A DNA stretch of 64,000 nucleotides. Origin: Sinorhizobium sp. 8-89. GTDB taxonomy: Bacteria; Pseudomonadota; Alphaproteobacteria; Rhizobiales; Rhizobiaceae. The translations under genes were made by a program, and so were the position numbers. Positions 1-8,738 of this stretch are shown one piece after another. The notes beneath the pieces are model-generated. The model had not been told where the DNA came from. It saw nothing but the letters and a program-made list of their open reading frames with translations, and searched no databases. The DNA is taken from NCBI RefSeq assembly GCF_030124325.1, contig NZ_JASKLR010000001.1:584200-648199 (forward strand), in the 5' to 3' direction. Every line of letters begins with the position of its first letter. Position 1 is the stretch's first letter.

Positions 1-39
1 CCAGTATGGTCCGCTCGGAAACAGAATACGGAATGCAGA

Positions 40-2346
40 ATGACCGCAAAGCCCATTGCCGCCCTCATCGCAAGCGAGATCAAGGCAACCACCGCGCAGG
101 TTGCCGCCGCCGTCGACCTGCTCGACGCAGGAGCGACGGTGCCTTTCATCGCTCGCTATCGCAAGGAGGTAACCGGCGGTCTCGACGATACGCAACTGCG
201 CGTGCTTTCGGAACGGCTCACCTATCTGCGTGAACTCGAGGCGCGCCGGTCGTCGATCCTCGATTCGATCCGCGGCCAGGGCAAGCTCACCGACGAGCTC
301 GAAGGCAAGATCGCCGCTGCGGCCACCAAGGCGGAGCTTGAGGACATCTATCTGCCCTATAAGCCGAAACGGCGCACCAAAGCAGAGATCGCCCGGGAGC
401 GTGGGCTGGGACCGCTGGCGGAGGCTATACTTGCCGACCGCTCGATCGCACCGGCCGATCGCGCCGGTGCATATCTGACGGCCGATGTCACGGACGTCAA
501 GATGGCGCTCGAGGGTGCGCGCGACATCATCGCCGAAGGCATGACCGAGAACGCCGATCTTTTGGGGCGCCTGCGCAATTACATGAAAGACGCCGCGTTC
601 CTGCGTGCCAGAGTGGTCGACGGCAAGCAGGAAGTCGGTGCGAAGTTCTCGGATTATTTCGATCATTCCGAACGCTGGGCGACGGCGCCCGGCCACCGCG
701 CGCTTGCGATGTTGCGCGGCTGGAACGAGGAGATCCTCTCGGTCGATATCGTCGTCGACCAGGACGACAGGTCACCGATGAAATCGGTCGAGCGCATGAT
801 TGCGGCCGCCTATAATGTCGGCCCGCACCTGCCCGGCGACAAATGGCTCCTGGACGTGATCGGATGGACCTGGCGGGTCAAGCTCTCCATGTCGCTCTCG
901 CTGGATCTGATGCGTGAGTTGCGCGAGCGGGCGGAAGAGGAAGCAATCCGCGTCTTCGCCCGCAATCTCAAGGATCTGCTGCTCGCCGCGCCCGCCGGCT
1001 CGCGCGCAACCATGGGCCTTGATCCGGGCATCCGCACCGGAGTGAAGGTCGCGGTCGTCGACGGCACGGGCAAATTGCTTGATACGACAACGGTCTATCC
1101 CTTTCCGCCGAAGAACGATGTCCGCGGCACTCAGGCGGAACTTGCGTCGCTCATCCGCAAGCACAAGGTCGAACTGATTGCCATTGGCAATGGCACGGGC
1201 AGCCGCGAGACCGAGAAGCTTGTGACCGACATGCTTGCGCAGCTGCCGGCGCCGAAGCCCACCAAGGTCATCGTCTCGGAGGCGGGGGCTTCGGTATATT
1301 CCGCGTCCGAAACGGCGGCAGCCGAATTTCCCACTCTCGACGTCTCGCTGCGCGGCGCCGTATCGATCGCCCGAAGATTGCAGGATCCGCTTGCCGAACT
1401 CGTGAAGATCGAGCCGAAGTCGATCGGCGTCGGCCAATATCAGCACGATGTCGATCAATCGAAGCTCAGCCGCTCACTGGACGCGGTCGTCGAAGATGCG
1501 GTGAACGCCGTCGGCGTCGATCTCAACACCGCCTCGGCATCGCTGCTGGCGCGCGTCTCCGGCCTCGGCAAATCGTCGGCGGAAGCGATCGTCGCGCACC
1601 GCGACGCGACGGGGGCTTTCACCAGCCGTCAGGAACTCCTGAAGGTTCCGCGTCTTGGCGCCCGGACCTTCGAGCAATGCGCCGGCTTTCTGCGGATCCC
1701 GAACGGCACCGAGCCGCTCGATGCGTCCTCGGTGCACCCGGAGGCGTATGGAGTGGCGAAAAAAATTGTCGCCGCTTGCGGTCGCGACCTCCGCTCCCTT
1801 ATGGGTGACAGCGTCGCCCTGAAAAAGCTCGACCCGCGCGCCTTTGTCGACGAGCGTTTCGGCCTGCCGACCATCAAGGATATTCTTGCAGAGCTGGAAA
1901 AGCCAGGCCGCGATCCGCGCCCGAGCTTCAAGACTGCAGCCTTCGCCGACGGCGTCGATGACATCAAGGATCTGAAAGTCGGGATGCAACTCGAGGGTAC
2001 GGTGACGAATGTCGCCGCGTTCGGTGCGTTCGTAGATATCGGTGTGCACCAGGACGGCCTCGTCCACGTGTCGCAACTGGCCGACCGCTTCGTCAAGGAT
2101 CCGCATGAGGTCGTGAAGGCGGGCGATGTCGTGCAGGTGCGCGTCACCGAAGTCGATGTTGCGCGCAAGCGCATTGGCCTCACGATGCGCAAGGATGGTG
2201 GCGCGGAAAAAGGGGGGCGCCAGCCGCGAGTATCCGCATCGAATGGCACCGGCGCGCGCAACGCAGCCGACCGTCAGCCGCGGCCGCAAGCGCCTGCCCA
2301 GGGTGCGCTTGGCGCGGCACTGATGGCGGCAATGAAACAAAAATGA
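40..2346 (+). CDS. tex: Tex family S1 RNA-binding protein (transcription accessory protein)
   Basis: The 768-aa product has the full Tex layout. There is a helical N-terminal Tex domain, a YqgF/RNase H-like fold starting near residue 324 ([18 protein letters not shown]), helix-hairpin-helix segments around 500-570 ([16 protein letters not shown]), and an S1 domain at about 644-715 ([20 protein letters not shown]). A basic low-complexity tail follows. Tex is a cytoplasmic nucleic-acid-binding factor linked to transcription and RNA turnover in other bacteria; its exact role here is inferred. Length fits the family (about 770 aa). The start is ATG with only a weak GGAA-like upstream site. A long reverse-frame reading of the same DNA is treated as a GC-bias shadow. 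Confidence 0.95.
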   Translation: MTAKPIAALIASEIKATTAQVAAAVDLLDAGATVPFIARYRKEVTGGLDDTQLRVLSERLTYLRELEARRSSILDSIRGQGKLTDELEGKIAAAATKAELEDIYLPYKPKRRTKAEIARERGLGPLAEAILADRSIAPADRAGAYLTADVTDVKMALEGARDIIAEGMTENADLLGRLRNYMKDAAFLRARVVDGKQEVGAKFSDYFDHSERWATAPGHRALAMLRGWNEEILSVDIVVDQDDRSPMKSVERMIAAAYNVGPHLPGDKWLLDVIGWTWRVKLSMSLSLDLMRELRERAEEEAIRVFARNLKDLLLAAPAGSRATMGLDPGIRTGVKVAVVDGTGKLLDTTTVYPFPPKNDVRGTQAELASLIRKHKVELIAIGNGTGSRETEKLVTDMLAQLPAPKPTKVIVSEAGASVYSASETAAAEFPTLDVSLRGAVSIARRLQDPLAELVKIEPKSIGVGQYQHDVDQSKLSRSLDAVVEDAVNAVGVDLNTASASLLARVSGLGKSSAEAIVAHRDATGAFTSRQELLKVPRLGARTFEQCAGFLRIPNGTEPLDASSVHPEAYGVAKKIVAACGRDLRSLMGDSVALKKLDPRAFVDERFGLPTIKDILAELEKPGRDPRPSFKTAAFADGVDDIKDLKVGMQLEGTVTNVAAFGAFVDIGVHQDGLVHVSQLADRFVKDPHEVVKAGDVVQVRVTEVDVARKRIGLTMRKDGGAEKGGRQPRVSASNGTGARNAADRQPRPQAPAQGALGAALMAAMKQK

Positions 2347-2590
2347 CCAGCAAAGTGGAACGGCCGGCGCCAACGATCGTTTCCCCCTCATCGACTGTTG
2401 GCATGACGGTTTCAGGTGAGTGATCTGTAAATTAGTTAATTGAAATATACCGTGCTTTCCGTCATACTCCTCTCGTGGCGACACCGGCTTCGTGTCGCGA
2501 GCAGGTGTCGACCATAGGATGCCGGTCTACGGCGGAACAGGTCAGCGGAAATCCTCTTCCGCCGGGGCTCCCGGCGAAAGGAGGAGCGTC

Positions 2591-2905
2591 ATGGTACGCA
2601 ATGTGATCCGCGGCCTCACAAGAGCCATCATATTGGCTGTATTGGTGTCGGCACATCCCTATCCGGCAGGTTCGCAGACGGTCGCGAATTGCGCCGAACG
2701 ATCCCAGGTGATCGAGTTCCTTGCGCAAAAATATGACGAGAAGCCCGCGGCAATCGGATTGATCAACCCGCAGGCCGTCATGGAGGTTTTTGCCGCCGAC
2801 AACGGCAGCTGGACCCTGATCGTCACGGATGTCTCGGGCCGAAGCTGTGTCATTCTCGCCGGAAAGAGCTGGGACCCGATGCCGCAGATAGGGCCGAAGG
2901 CATGA
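2591..2905 (+). CDS. Small exported hypothetical protein (104 aa)
   Basis: I do not recognise a named family. The ATG at 2591 is chosen because a strong AAAGGAGGA ribosome binding site lies just upstream; an upstream in-frame start would lack one. The first 30 residues look like a signal peptide: a basic start (MVRNVIRGLTR), a hydrophobic stretch (AIILAVLVSA) and a likely cleavage around AGSQT. The mature part of about 75 aa has two cysteines (NCAER and RSCVIL), which could form a periplasmic disulfide, and a compact beta pattern (GSWTLIVTDVSGRSCVIL). The gene stands alone, convergent with rkpK. Similar small periplasmic proteins are common in rhizobia, but the function is unknown. Confidence 0.75.
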   Translation: MVRNVIRGLTRAIILAVLVSAHPYPAGSQTVANCAERSQVIEFLAQKYDEKPAAIGLINPQAVMEVFAADNGSWTLIVTDVSGRSCVILAGKSWDPMPQIGPKA

Positions 2906-2944
2906 ACGCGAAAGATCACGCGTGACCGTTCATTGCGAACGATC

Positions 2945-2975
2945 ACGTGACGGCACAATTAATCTGCCGTCACGT
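2945..2975. terminator. Bidirectional hairpin between the small exported protein and rkpK
   Basis: A perfect inverted repeat has 11-bp arms (ACGTGACGGCA / TGCCGTCACGT) and a 9-nt loop. It lies between convergent genes, and the plus strand continues CAAAAAG. Its position fits a shared terminator, but there is no clean T-run on either side. Confidence 0.55.
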
Positions 2976-3018
2976 CAAAAAGCTTCCGCACTTTCATCCC
3001 GTGTCTCGGAACGTCTGG

Positions 3019-4332
3019 TCAGTCCGGCCTGCCGATGCTGGCATAGCCGAAACCGTGCCTTGCCACTTCGTCCCTACGGTAGATGTTGCGCAAGTCGACG
3101 AGCAGCGGCGTCTTCATCACGGTCTTGAGCCGCGCAAAATCCAGCGCCCGGAATTCGTTCCACTCGGTGACGATGACCAGTGCATCGGCGTCCGCTGCCG
3201 CAACGTAGGGGTCGGCCGCGTAATCCAGCCCTTCAATCAGCTTGCGGGCATTCTCGACACCCTCCGGATCGTAGCCGGTTACCTTGGCGCCGGCATCCTG
3301 CAGGGTCTGCACGATTGCGATCGCCGGGCTGTCGCGCATGTCGTCGGTATTCGGCTTGAAAGTGAGGCCGAGGACGGCGATCTTGCGCCCGCGCACATCA
3401 CCGCCCGCGGCGGTGATCACCTTGCGACCCATCGCCCGTTTGCGATTGTCGTTGATCGCAACGGTCGTTTCGACGAGGCGAACCGGACTGTCGTAATCCT
3501 GAGCGGTTTTGACGAGTGCCAGTGTATCTTTGGGAAAGCACGAACCGCCGTAACCCGGCCCGGCATGCAGGAACTTCGAGCCGATGCGGCCGTCAAGGCC
3601 AATGCCGCGGGCGACATCCTGAACATCGGCGCCGACCTTTTCGCAGAGATCGGCCATTTCGTTGATGAAGGTGATCTTCATCGCCAGGAAGGCGTTGCCG
3701 GCATATTTGATCAGTTCGGAGGTGCGGCGCGTGGTAAACACAAGCGGCGACTGGTTGAGGTAGAGCGGGCGATAGACCTCGGTCATGACTTCACGTGCCC
3801 GCTGGTCGTTGCCGTTGAGGCCGACGACAATACGATCCGGCCGCTTGAAATCCTCGATTGCGGCGCCTTCGCGCAGGAACTCCGGATTGGAGACGACGGC
3901 GACGTCGGCTTCGGGATTGGTTTCGCGGATGATGCGCTCGACCTCGTCACCGGTTCCGACAGGAACGGTCGACTTCGTGACGACGACGGTGAAGCCGGTG
4001 AGATTGCTGGCGATCTCCCGGGAGGCTGCATAGACGTAGGAGAGATCGGCATGCCCGTCGCCGCGCCGCGATGGCGTGCCGACGGCGATGAAGATCACGT
4101 CGCTTTCGGCGACGGCCGACTTGAGGTCTGTCGTGAAACTCAGGCGTCCCGACGCGACATTGCTGAGGACAAGATGGTCAAGGCCGGGCTCAAAGATCGG
4201 GATTTGCCCCTGCTTGAGCGCCTCGATCTTGCGCTCGTCCTTATCGAGGCAGATCACGTCGTGACCAAAATCCGCAAAACAGACGCCCGAAACAAGGCCG
4301 ACGTAGCCGGCGCCGATCATCGTGATTTTCAT
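3019..4332 (-). CDS. rkpK: UDP-glucose 6-dehydrogenase
   Basis: The 437-aa enzyme oxidises UDP-glucose to UDP-glucuronate with two NAD+. It opens with a Rossmann motif (GAGYVGLVSGVCFADFG), has the middle dimerisation domain, and carries the catalytic cysteine at about residue 265 in GPGYGGSCFPKDT. The C-terminal UDP-binding part contains GLTFKPNTDDMRDSPA. Length matches the bacterial Ugd family. lpsL lies 134 bp upstream on the same strand; in Sinorhizobium meliloti this pair (rkpK, lpsL) is known to provide uronic acid precursors for lipopolysaccharide and capsular K-antigen needed in symbiosis. The symbol rests on that context and on sequence recognition; any Ugd would give the same activity. 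Confidence 0.95.
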   Translation of the reverse strand: MKITMIGAGYVGLVSGVCFADFGHDVICLDKDERKIEALKQGQIPIFEPGLDHLVLSNVASGRLSFTTDLKSAVAESDVIFIAVGTPSRRGDGHADLSYVYAASREIASNLTGFTVVVTKSTVPVGTGDEVERIIRETNPEADVAVVSNPEFLREGAAIEDFKRPDRIVVGLNGNDQRAREVMTEVYRPLYLNQSPLVFTTRRTSELIKYAGNAFLAMKITFINEMADLCEKVGADVQDVARGIGLDGRIGSKFLHAGPGYGGSCFPKDTLALVKTAQDYDSPVRLVETTVAINDNRKRAMGRKVITAAGGDVRGRKIAVLGLTFKPNTDDMRDSPAIAIVQTLQDAGAKVTGYDPEGVENARKLIEGLDYAADPYVAAADADALVIVTEWNEFRALDFARLKTVMKTPLLVDLRNIYRRDEVARHGFGYASIGRPD

Positions 4333-4466
4333 CGGTTCTTCCTTTGTTGTTGGGTTTTCTTGGATATCGGTTAGATAAATCCGTGTATTAAAAGCGAAAT
4401 AGACCTATTTGCGACCATTTTGAGCCGGATCTGAGATTTTGCCGCAGCTTCGTGGCAAATAATACG

Positions 4467-5492
4467 TTATGCGATCTGGCCGGTTTTACAATAATATTGC
4501 TCATACCATTCCACAAAGCGGGCAACGCCCTCCTTGACCGAAATCGACGGCTTGAAATCAGTTAACGCTTCGAGCAGGTCCGGCGACGCGTAGGTGCGGG
4601 GAACGTCACCCTGTTGCATCGGAAGCATGTTGCGGATGGCGGGCCTGCCGACTGCCTTCTCGACCGTTTCGACGAAGGTCATCAGTTCGACGGGCTGGCC
4701 GCCGCCGACATTAACGATGCGAAACGGTGCCTGAGAGGAAAGCGTGTCCTTGGCCTTTTCCGCCGGAACGCGGTTTTCCTCTGCCGGTGCAACATGCGAG
4801 AGCCTGAGGATGCCTTCGACGAGATCGTCGATATAGGTAAAGTCCCGGCTCATCCGGCCCTCGCCGTAGATGTCGATCGGCCGATCGTTGTGAATCGCAT
4901 CCACAAATTTGAACAGCGCCATGTCGGGGCGTCCCCAAGGGCCGTAGACGGTGAAGAAGCGGAAGGCGGTCGTCGGCACCTTGTAGAGATGGGCGTAGCT
5001 GTGCGCCATCAATTCCATCGATTTCTTCGTCGCCGCGTAGAGCGTCAGGGGCTCGTCGGCCCGGTCCGTCTCGGAAAAGGGGATCTTCTCGTTGGCGCCA
5101 TAGATCGAGGACGTCGACGCGAGCATCAGGTGCTTGGGACCAATTGCGCGCGCAAGTTCCAGCATGTTCCACGTGCCGACGAGGTTCGAGTCGACATAGG
5201 CCTTGGGATTTTCGAGGCTGTATCGAACGCCCGCCTGTGCGGCGAGATGAATGATCACCTCGGGCTCGGCAAGCTCTGCAGCGTGGTCGAGTGCCGCCCG
5301 ATCCTCGAGCATCGCCGTCACCGCCTTGAAGCCATTGGAGCGCTTCAGGATCGCATGGCGACGCTCCTTGAGCGTCACGTCGTAATAGGGCGTCATGCCG
5401 TCGAAGCCCACCACGAAATGGCCCTCGTCGATAAGCCGCTTGGCGACATGGAAACCGATGAAGCCTGCTGTGCCGGTGATGAGGTAGCGCAC
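4467..5492 (-). CDS. lpsL: UDP-glucuronate 4-epimerase (NAD-dependent epimerase/dehydratase)
   Basis: The 341-aa extended SDR enzyme converts UDP-glucuronate to UDP-galacturonate. The sequence shows the N-terminal NAD motif [11 protein letters not shown], the catalytic segment STSSIYGAN, the YxxxK pair at about Y152/K156 (YAATKKSME), and [15 protein letters not shown], which is typical of UDP-glucuronate epimerases. It sits directly upstream of the UDP-glucose dehydrogenase, so the two enzymes act in series. The ATG at 5492 gives a normal family length. The assignment to lpsL uses the known Sinorhizobium lpsL-rkpK arrangement. Epimerisation at C4 of UDP-GlcA is the best reading, though close relatives differ in substrate. 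Confidence 0.92.
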   Translation of the reverse strand: MRYLITGTAGFIGFHVAKRLIDEGHFVVGFDGMTPYYDVTLKERRHAILKRSNGFKAVTAMLEDRAALDHAAELAEPEVIIHLAAQAGVRYSLENPKAYVDSNLVGTWNMLELARAIGPKHLMLASTSSIYGANEKIPFSETDRADEPLTLYAATKKSMELMAHSYAHLYKVPTTAFRFFTVYGPWGRPDMALFKFVDAIHNDRPIDIYGEGRMSRDFTYIDDLVEGILRLSHVAPAEENRVPAEKAKDTLSSQAPFRIVNVGGGQPVELMTFVETVEKAVGRPAIRNMLPMQQGDVPRTYASPDLLEALTDFKPSISVKEGVARFVEWYEQYYCKTGQIA

Positions 5493-5563
5493 GACGGTAT
5501 CCCCAAATTTGCATAGTCGGACAGTTCATACGAAGAAAGCTGAGCAATGGAAAGCCGAATCCA

Positions 5564-5896
5564 TCACTTGGGCGGGCTTTCGAGCCCCCGGTGCAGGGCC
5601 GTCAGTACCGACATGGCGTGGTCCGCATATTGGCTGATCCAGCGATCGTGAATGGCCTGGATCGGCAATGCATTCAGATAGTTCCATCGCTCGCGCCCCT
5701 GTCGTTGGACAAGGATCAGGTTTGCGTCCTCCAGCACCTTCAGGTGTTGCATCACGGTGCAGCGGTCGAGTTGCGAGAATTGTTCGCAGAGCATGCCGGT
5801 CGTCTGCGGTGCGGCCTTCAGAGCGTCGAGGATCTGCCGGCGCAGGCCGTTGGCCAGTGCCCTGAAGACGGCGTCGTCTTTCGAATCGGTTGACAT
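5564..5896 (-). CDS. ArsR-family winged-helix transcriptional regulator
   Basis: The 110-aa protein is a typical ArsR/SmtB-fold repressor. An early helix (FRALANGLRRQILDALK) leads into the HTH around residues 40-65 (LDRCTVMQHLKVLEDANLI) and a beta-wing (VQRQGRERWNYLN). The classic ELCVCDL metal-binding motif is absent, so it belongs to the group that usually partners AHSA1/SRPBCC genes rather than a metal sensor. The divergent neighbour is exactly such a gene, 51 bp away. The start codon itself lies inside a perfect palindrome (5895-5914) and no Shine-Dalgarno sequence precedes it. Autoregulation by occlusion and perhaps leaderless translation are therefore inferred. The effector is unknown. 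Confidence 0.88.
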   Translation of the reverse strand: MSTDSKDDAVFRALANGLRRQILDALKAAPQTTGMLCEQFSQLDRCTVMQHLKVLEDANLILVQRQGRERWNYLNALPIQAIHDRWISQYADHAMSVLTALHRGLESPPK

Positions 5897-5914
5897 GTTA
5901 TATTTTTATAACAT
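5895..5914. promoter_or_regulatory. Perfect palindrome between divergent arsR and AHSA1 genes (probable operator)
   Basis: Two 8-bp arms (ATGTTATA / TATAACAT) flank TTTT. It lies in the 51-bp divergent spacer and covers the first bases of the ArsR start codon on the minus strand. It is very AT-rich against a GC-rich background. ArsR proteins usually bind such dyads, so it is the obvious operator for both genes. Confidence 0.7.
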
Positions 5915-5947
5915 ATCATCGTGTCACACAATGGCGAGGAGGAAGAC

Positions 5948-6430
5948 ATGACCTTGGAATTTCGTGTGAATGGCCGGATCGCCCGGCCTGTCGATGAGGT
6001 GTTCGACGCTGTCGTCAACCCGGATCAGCTCAGCCGCTACTTCGTGACCCTCGGCGGCGTCAGCGCGCCCCTAGTCGCTGGTACGACAGTTACCTGGTGG
6101 GGGGAGGTGCCGGTGGAGGTGGAAACCGTCGAGCCCAATCAGCGAATCGTATTCCGGTGGGACGCCAAGGTGGGCGAGGGCGAGGCCCCGTACCGGACGA
6201 AGGTAGAGATGCGCTTCCAGTCCCTTGATGACGGCGCAACCATGGTCACCATTGCCGAAACCGGCTGGCGGGAAAACGAACAGGGACAGAAAAGCTCCTA
6301 TATGAACTGCGAAGGCTGGTCCCAGATGCTCGCCTGCATGAAGGCCTGGCTCGAATATGGCATCAACTTGCGCGAGGGCTATTACGTGAGCGAACTCTCG
6401 GGCAATCCTGCACTCGAGCCGCAAGCATAG
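5948..6430 (+). CDS. SRPBCC / AHSA1-type START-like domain protein
   Basis: The 160-aa protein has the hydrophobic-cavity SRPBCC fold of the AHSA1 group. It shows an N-terminal strand-helix (IARPVDEVFDAVVNPDQLSRYF), the recurring WWG and FRW strand motifs, and a C-terminal helix containing CEGWSQMLACMKAWLEYG. The ATG at 5948 is chosen over an upstream GTG because GGAGGAAGAC precedes it at normal spacing. Such proteins bind small hydrophobic ligands or act as stress or chaperone-like partners; the ligand is unknown. It is divergent from the ArsR gene and 11 bp upstream of a VOC-family gene, so the three probably form one regulon. Confidence 0.85.
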   Translation: MTLEFRVNGRIARPVDEVFDAVVNPDQLSRYFVTLGGVSAPLVAGTTVTWWGEVPVEVETVEPNQRIVFRWDAKVGEGEAPYRTKVEMRFQSLDDGATMVTIAETGWRENEQGQKSSYMNCEGWSQMLACMKAWLEYGINLREGYYVSELSGNPALEPQA

Positions 6431-6441
6431 GAGGGCGTGCG

Positions 6442-6804
6442 ATGCCGACGGAGATCAAGGGCGGGTTCAACATCGCCATGAAGGTTCCTAGCCATCAGTA
6501 CGAAGCCGTGATTGCCTTCTACCGCGACGTCGTCGGGCTTCCGCCCTTCGATGAGAAGGCGCCGGCGATGGGGTTCGTTCTCGGCCCAAATCGCCTCTGG
6601 ATAGATGAGGCGCCAAACTACAGCCAGGCGGAAATCTGGCTGGAGCTTTTCACCGGCGATCATGAGAGGGCGCTCGAGCATCTCGCGGCGAACGGAGCTG
6701 TCCGCTGCGACGCGGTCGAGGATCTGGGTGGAGGCTTTCGCGGGGGCTGGATCATGAACCCCGCGAACATTGTGCACCTGGTGCGGGAGCCGGGTGCCTG
6801 GTAG
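6442..6804 (+). CDS. VOC (glyoxalase/bleomycin resistance) family protein
   Basis: The 120-aa protein is one or two beta-alpha-beta-beta-beta units of the vicinal oxygen chelate fold: MKVPSHQYEAVIAFYRDVVGL at the start and NPANIVHLVREPG at the end. The histidine/glutamate metal ligands of true glyoxalases are only partly visible, so the activity is open. It follows the AHSA1-type gene by 11 bp with a good GGAGG site. The order ArsR / AHSA1 / VOC is a recurrent bacterial arrangement, which suggests a shared small-molecule response. The specific substrate cannot be read from sequence. Confidence 0.8.
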   Translation: MPTEIKGGFNIAMKVPSHQYEAVIAFYRDVVGLPPFDEKAPAMGFVLGPNRLWIDEAPNYSQAEIWLELFTGDHERALEHLAANGAVRCDAVEDLGGGFRGGWIMNPANIVHLVREPGAW

Positions 6805-6841
6805 GCACCTGGGTGTCAAAATGCATCACATGGGCCAGTCG

Positions 6842-7582
6842 TCACATGGAAAGCGGCTGACCCTCATCGGCGGCGGCCGCCATTGGCTCACCGAGCGGTC
6901 CACCCATCGGTGGTTCGGATTGAAGCACGACGACGCGCGTATCCGTCGGCACGCGGCTATAAAGGTCGATGATATCAGGATTGAAAAGCCGGATGCAGCC
7001 GCTCGAAACGGCCTTTCCAATGGACCAGGCCTCGGTGGTACCGTGAATGCGAAACAGCGTGTCGCGGTTGCCCTGGAAGAGATAGAGCGCGCGCGGGCCA
7101 AGGGGATTGCGAAGCCCCGGCTCCATGCCGCCGGCAAGCGGCCCGTAGCGTTCCGGCTCGCGTGCGACCATGTCGGACGTCGGCGTCCAACGCGGCCACT
7201 CGGCCTTGCGTCCGACACGGGCCTCACCCTGGAATTCCAGCCCCGCCTTGCCGACGCCGATCCCATAGCGCAACGCCATACCGCCGTCCTGCACGAGATA
7301 AAGGAAGCGATTCTGGGTGTCGACGACGATCGTGCCCGGCGGTTCAGAAGTGGGATAGGCGACCTGCTGGCGCAGATAGCGGGGCTCGACCTTGCTGATG
7401 TCGATTGCGGGTAGCGGGAACTTTTCCTCCGGCTTCGCCCCATACATGGCGAGGTAGTATGGATCCGGTCCTTTCGGCTTGGCGCTTTGGCCGCTGGTCG
7501 CGCAGCTGGCGAGAACTGACGAAACGAGGAGAAGGGCGAAGAGCCGCGCCAGGCGGCCGGCACTGTTCCGGGACACACACAT
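6842..7582 (-). CDS. L,D-transpeptidase (ErfK/YbiS/YcfS/YnhG family) lipoprotein
   Basis: The 246-aa protein crosslinks or anchors peptidoglycan in the periplasm. It begins with a lipoprotein signal (ALLLVSSVLASC; lipobox LASC). The YkuD catalytic domain spans roughly residues 80-235, with IHGTTEAWSIGKAVSSGCIRL holding the His and the catalytic Cys at about residue 196. TIVVDTQNRFLYLV is the typical domain start. The ATG at 7582 is chosen because the lipoprotein signal begins there; the same frame stays open far upstream, but that part reads as the antisense of recO and phoX. The gene is divergent from recO, with 228 bp between them. Function is well supported; which crosslink it makes is not. 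Confidence 0.92.
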   Translation of the reverse strand: MCVSRNSAGRLARLFALLLVSSVLASCATSGQSAKPKGPDPYYLAMYGAKPEEKFPLPAIDISKVEPRYLRQQVAYPTSEPPGTIVVDTQNRFLYLVQDGGMALRYGIGVGKAGLEFQGEARVGRKAEWPRWTPTSDMVAREPERYGPLAGGMEPGLRNPLGPRALYLFQGNRDTLFRIHGTTEAWSIGKAVSSGCIRLFNPDIIDLYSRVPTDTRVVVLQSEPPMGGPLGEPMAAAADEGQPLSM

Positions 7583-7810
7583 AGTTGATCCTGCTGACTG
7601 CAATAATTCCTGGACTCGGAAGCGTTCCAGCGAGTGGCCCGGCTTGAGGCCCAAAAGTGTCCGCGGGGAGGCGGCGCTAAGGCAGAAATGTGGCCGGCAG
7701 GCGGTGTAGCGAAAAGGCGACAGTTTCGTCGAGAACCGTTCTCGCCGCCCCATCCGAAGCCGACACATCTGTGCTTGATCCGCTTTCAAACCCGGGTGTA
7801 TGCCTGTTCC

Positions 7811-8560
7811 ATGCAGTGGAGCGATCAAGCTATCATACTCGGCATCCGGCGGCATGGCGAAAGCTCTGTCATCGCGGAAGTCATGACCGCCGCGCATGGG
7901 CGGCATCTTGGCCTCGTGCGCTCCGGCCGATCGCGTACGATGCAGCCCGTGCTGCAGCCCGGAAACTCTGTCGAAGTGACCTGGCGGGCGCGGCTTGACG
8001 AACATCTCGGCGAATTTCGGGTGGAGCCGCTTCAACTGCGTGCCGCAAGGCTGATGGAGGCGGCAACATCCGTCTATGGCATCCAGGCCCTGGGCGCGCT
8101 GCTGCGGCTGCTGCCGGAGCGTGATCCGCACCCGCATCTCTACGAGGCGCTTGCCGTCATCGTCGACCATCTTCAGGACCCTGCGGATGCCGGGGAACTG
8201 TTCGTGCGCTTCGAACTCGCCGTCTTGAACGACCTCGGCTTCGGTCTGGATCTGTCGGAATGTGCCGCGACCGGCGCGCGCCAGGGCCTCGTCTATGTCT
8301 CGCCCAAATCCGGCCGCGCCGTCAGTCGGGAGGCCGGCGCGCGCTATGCCAACCGCATGCTCGCCCTTCCGGATTTCCTGTCTCCCGGTGGGCACCAGGC
8401 GGCCGATCACGACAGCCTCGCCGCCGCGTTTCGCCTGACCGCCTATTTCCTCAACCGCCACGTCTATGAGCCGCGCGGTCTCGACGCCTCCTCCGTGCGT
8501 GACGCTTTTGTTCACGCCGCGCTGAAGGCGTTGAAATCTTCTCCACCGTCTGCGGCCTGA
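7811..8560 (+). CDS. recO: DNA repair protein RecO
   Basis: The 249-aa protein starts with the RecO OB-fold signature ([19 protein letters not shown]), followed by the helical domain ([24 protein letters not shown]...[12 protein letters not shown]). RecO loads RecA onto SSB-coated DNA together with RecR and anneals DNA strands. The ATG at 7811 is the family start; earlier in-frame codons encode unrelated sequence. Four cysteines of a C-terminal zinc finger are not present; only one Cys is visible ([12 protein letters not shown]), which is common in alphaproteobacterial RecO. A perfect hairpin follows 34 bp after the stop. Confidence 0.95.
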   Translation: MQWSDQAIILGIRRHGESSVIAEVMTAAHGRHLGLVRSGRSRTMQPVLQPGNSVEVTWRARLDEHLGEFRVEPLQLRAARLMEAATSVYGIQALGALLRLLPERDPHPHLYEALAVIVDHLQDPADAGELFVRFELAVLNDLGFGLDLSECAATGARQGLVYVSPKSGRAVSREAGARYANRMLALPDFLSPGGHQAADHDSLAAAFRLTAYFLNRHVYEPRGLDASSVRDAFVHAALKALKSSPPSAA

Positions 8561-8594
8561 TAGAGGCCTACTGGCAACCTCCGACGATGAAGCC

Positions 8595-8621
8595 GGACGC
8601 CGCGTCGGCGACGCGGCGTCC
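8595..8621 (+). terminator. Perfect GC-rich hairpin after recO
   Basis: Arms of 12 bp (GGACGCCGCGTC / GACGCGGCGTCC) close a 3-nt GGC loop, 34 bp past the recO stop. The tail GTTGTAAT is only weakly T-rich. It probably ends recO transcription or protects its 3' end. Confidence 0.6.
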
Positions 8622-8633
8622 GTTGTAATGCTA

Positions 8634-8737
8634 CTGCATGTTTCCTTAAATCGCAGCCGATTTAAGGATAAAAACATGCGGCAATTCAAAGTGCTACAGC
8701 GTCCTTTGCGCGTCTGATAAGACGCGCGGCGCTGTAG
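8634..8737 (+). repeat. RIME1-type mosaic palindromic repeat, copy A
   Basis: A full copy of about 104 bp. The left palindrome is CTGCATG...TTTAAGG around AAATCG/CGATTT, then CAATTCAAAGTGCTACAGCG, and a right palindrome GCGCGTCTGATAAGACGCGC ending CGCTGTAG. It ends one base before the phoX stop codon region. Known Rhizobium-specific intergenic mosaic elements have this two-palindrome layout; the family name is my match by pattern. Confidence 0.8.
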
Positions 8738-8738
8738 G

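Noticed and set aside
2947-4374. 475-residue plus-strand frame over rkpK
   Set aside because: Antisense to a dehydrogenase with catalytic motifs; no family signal.
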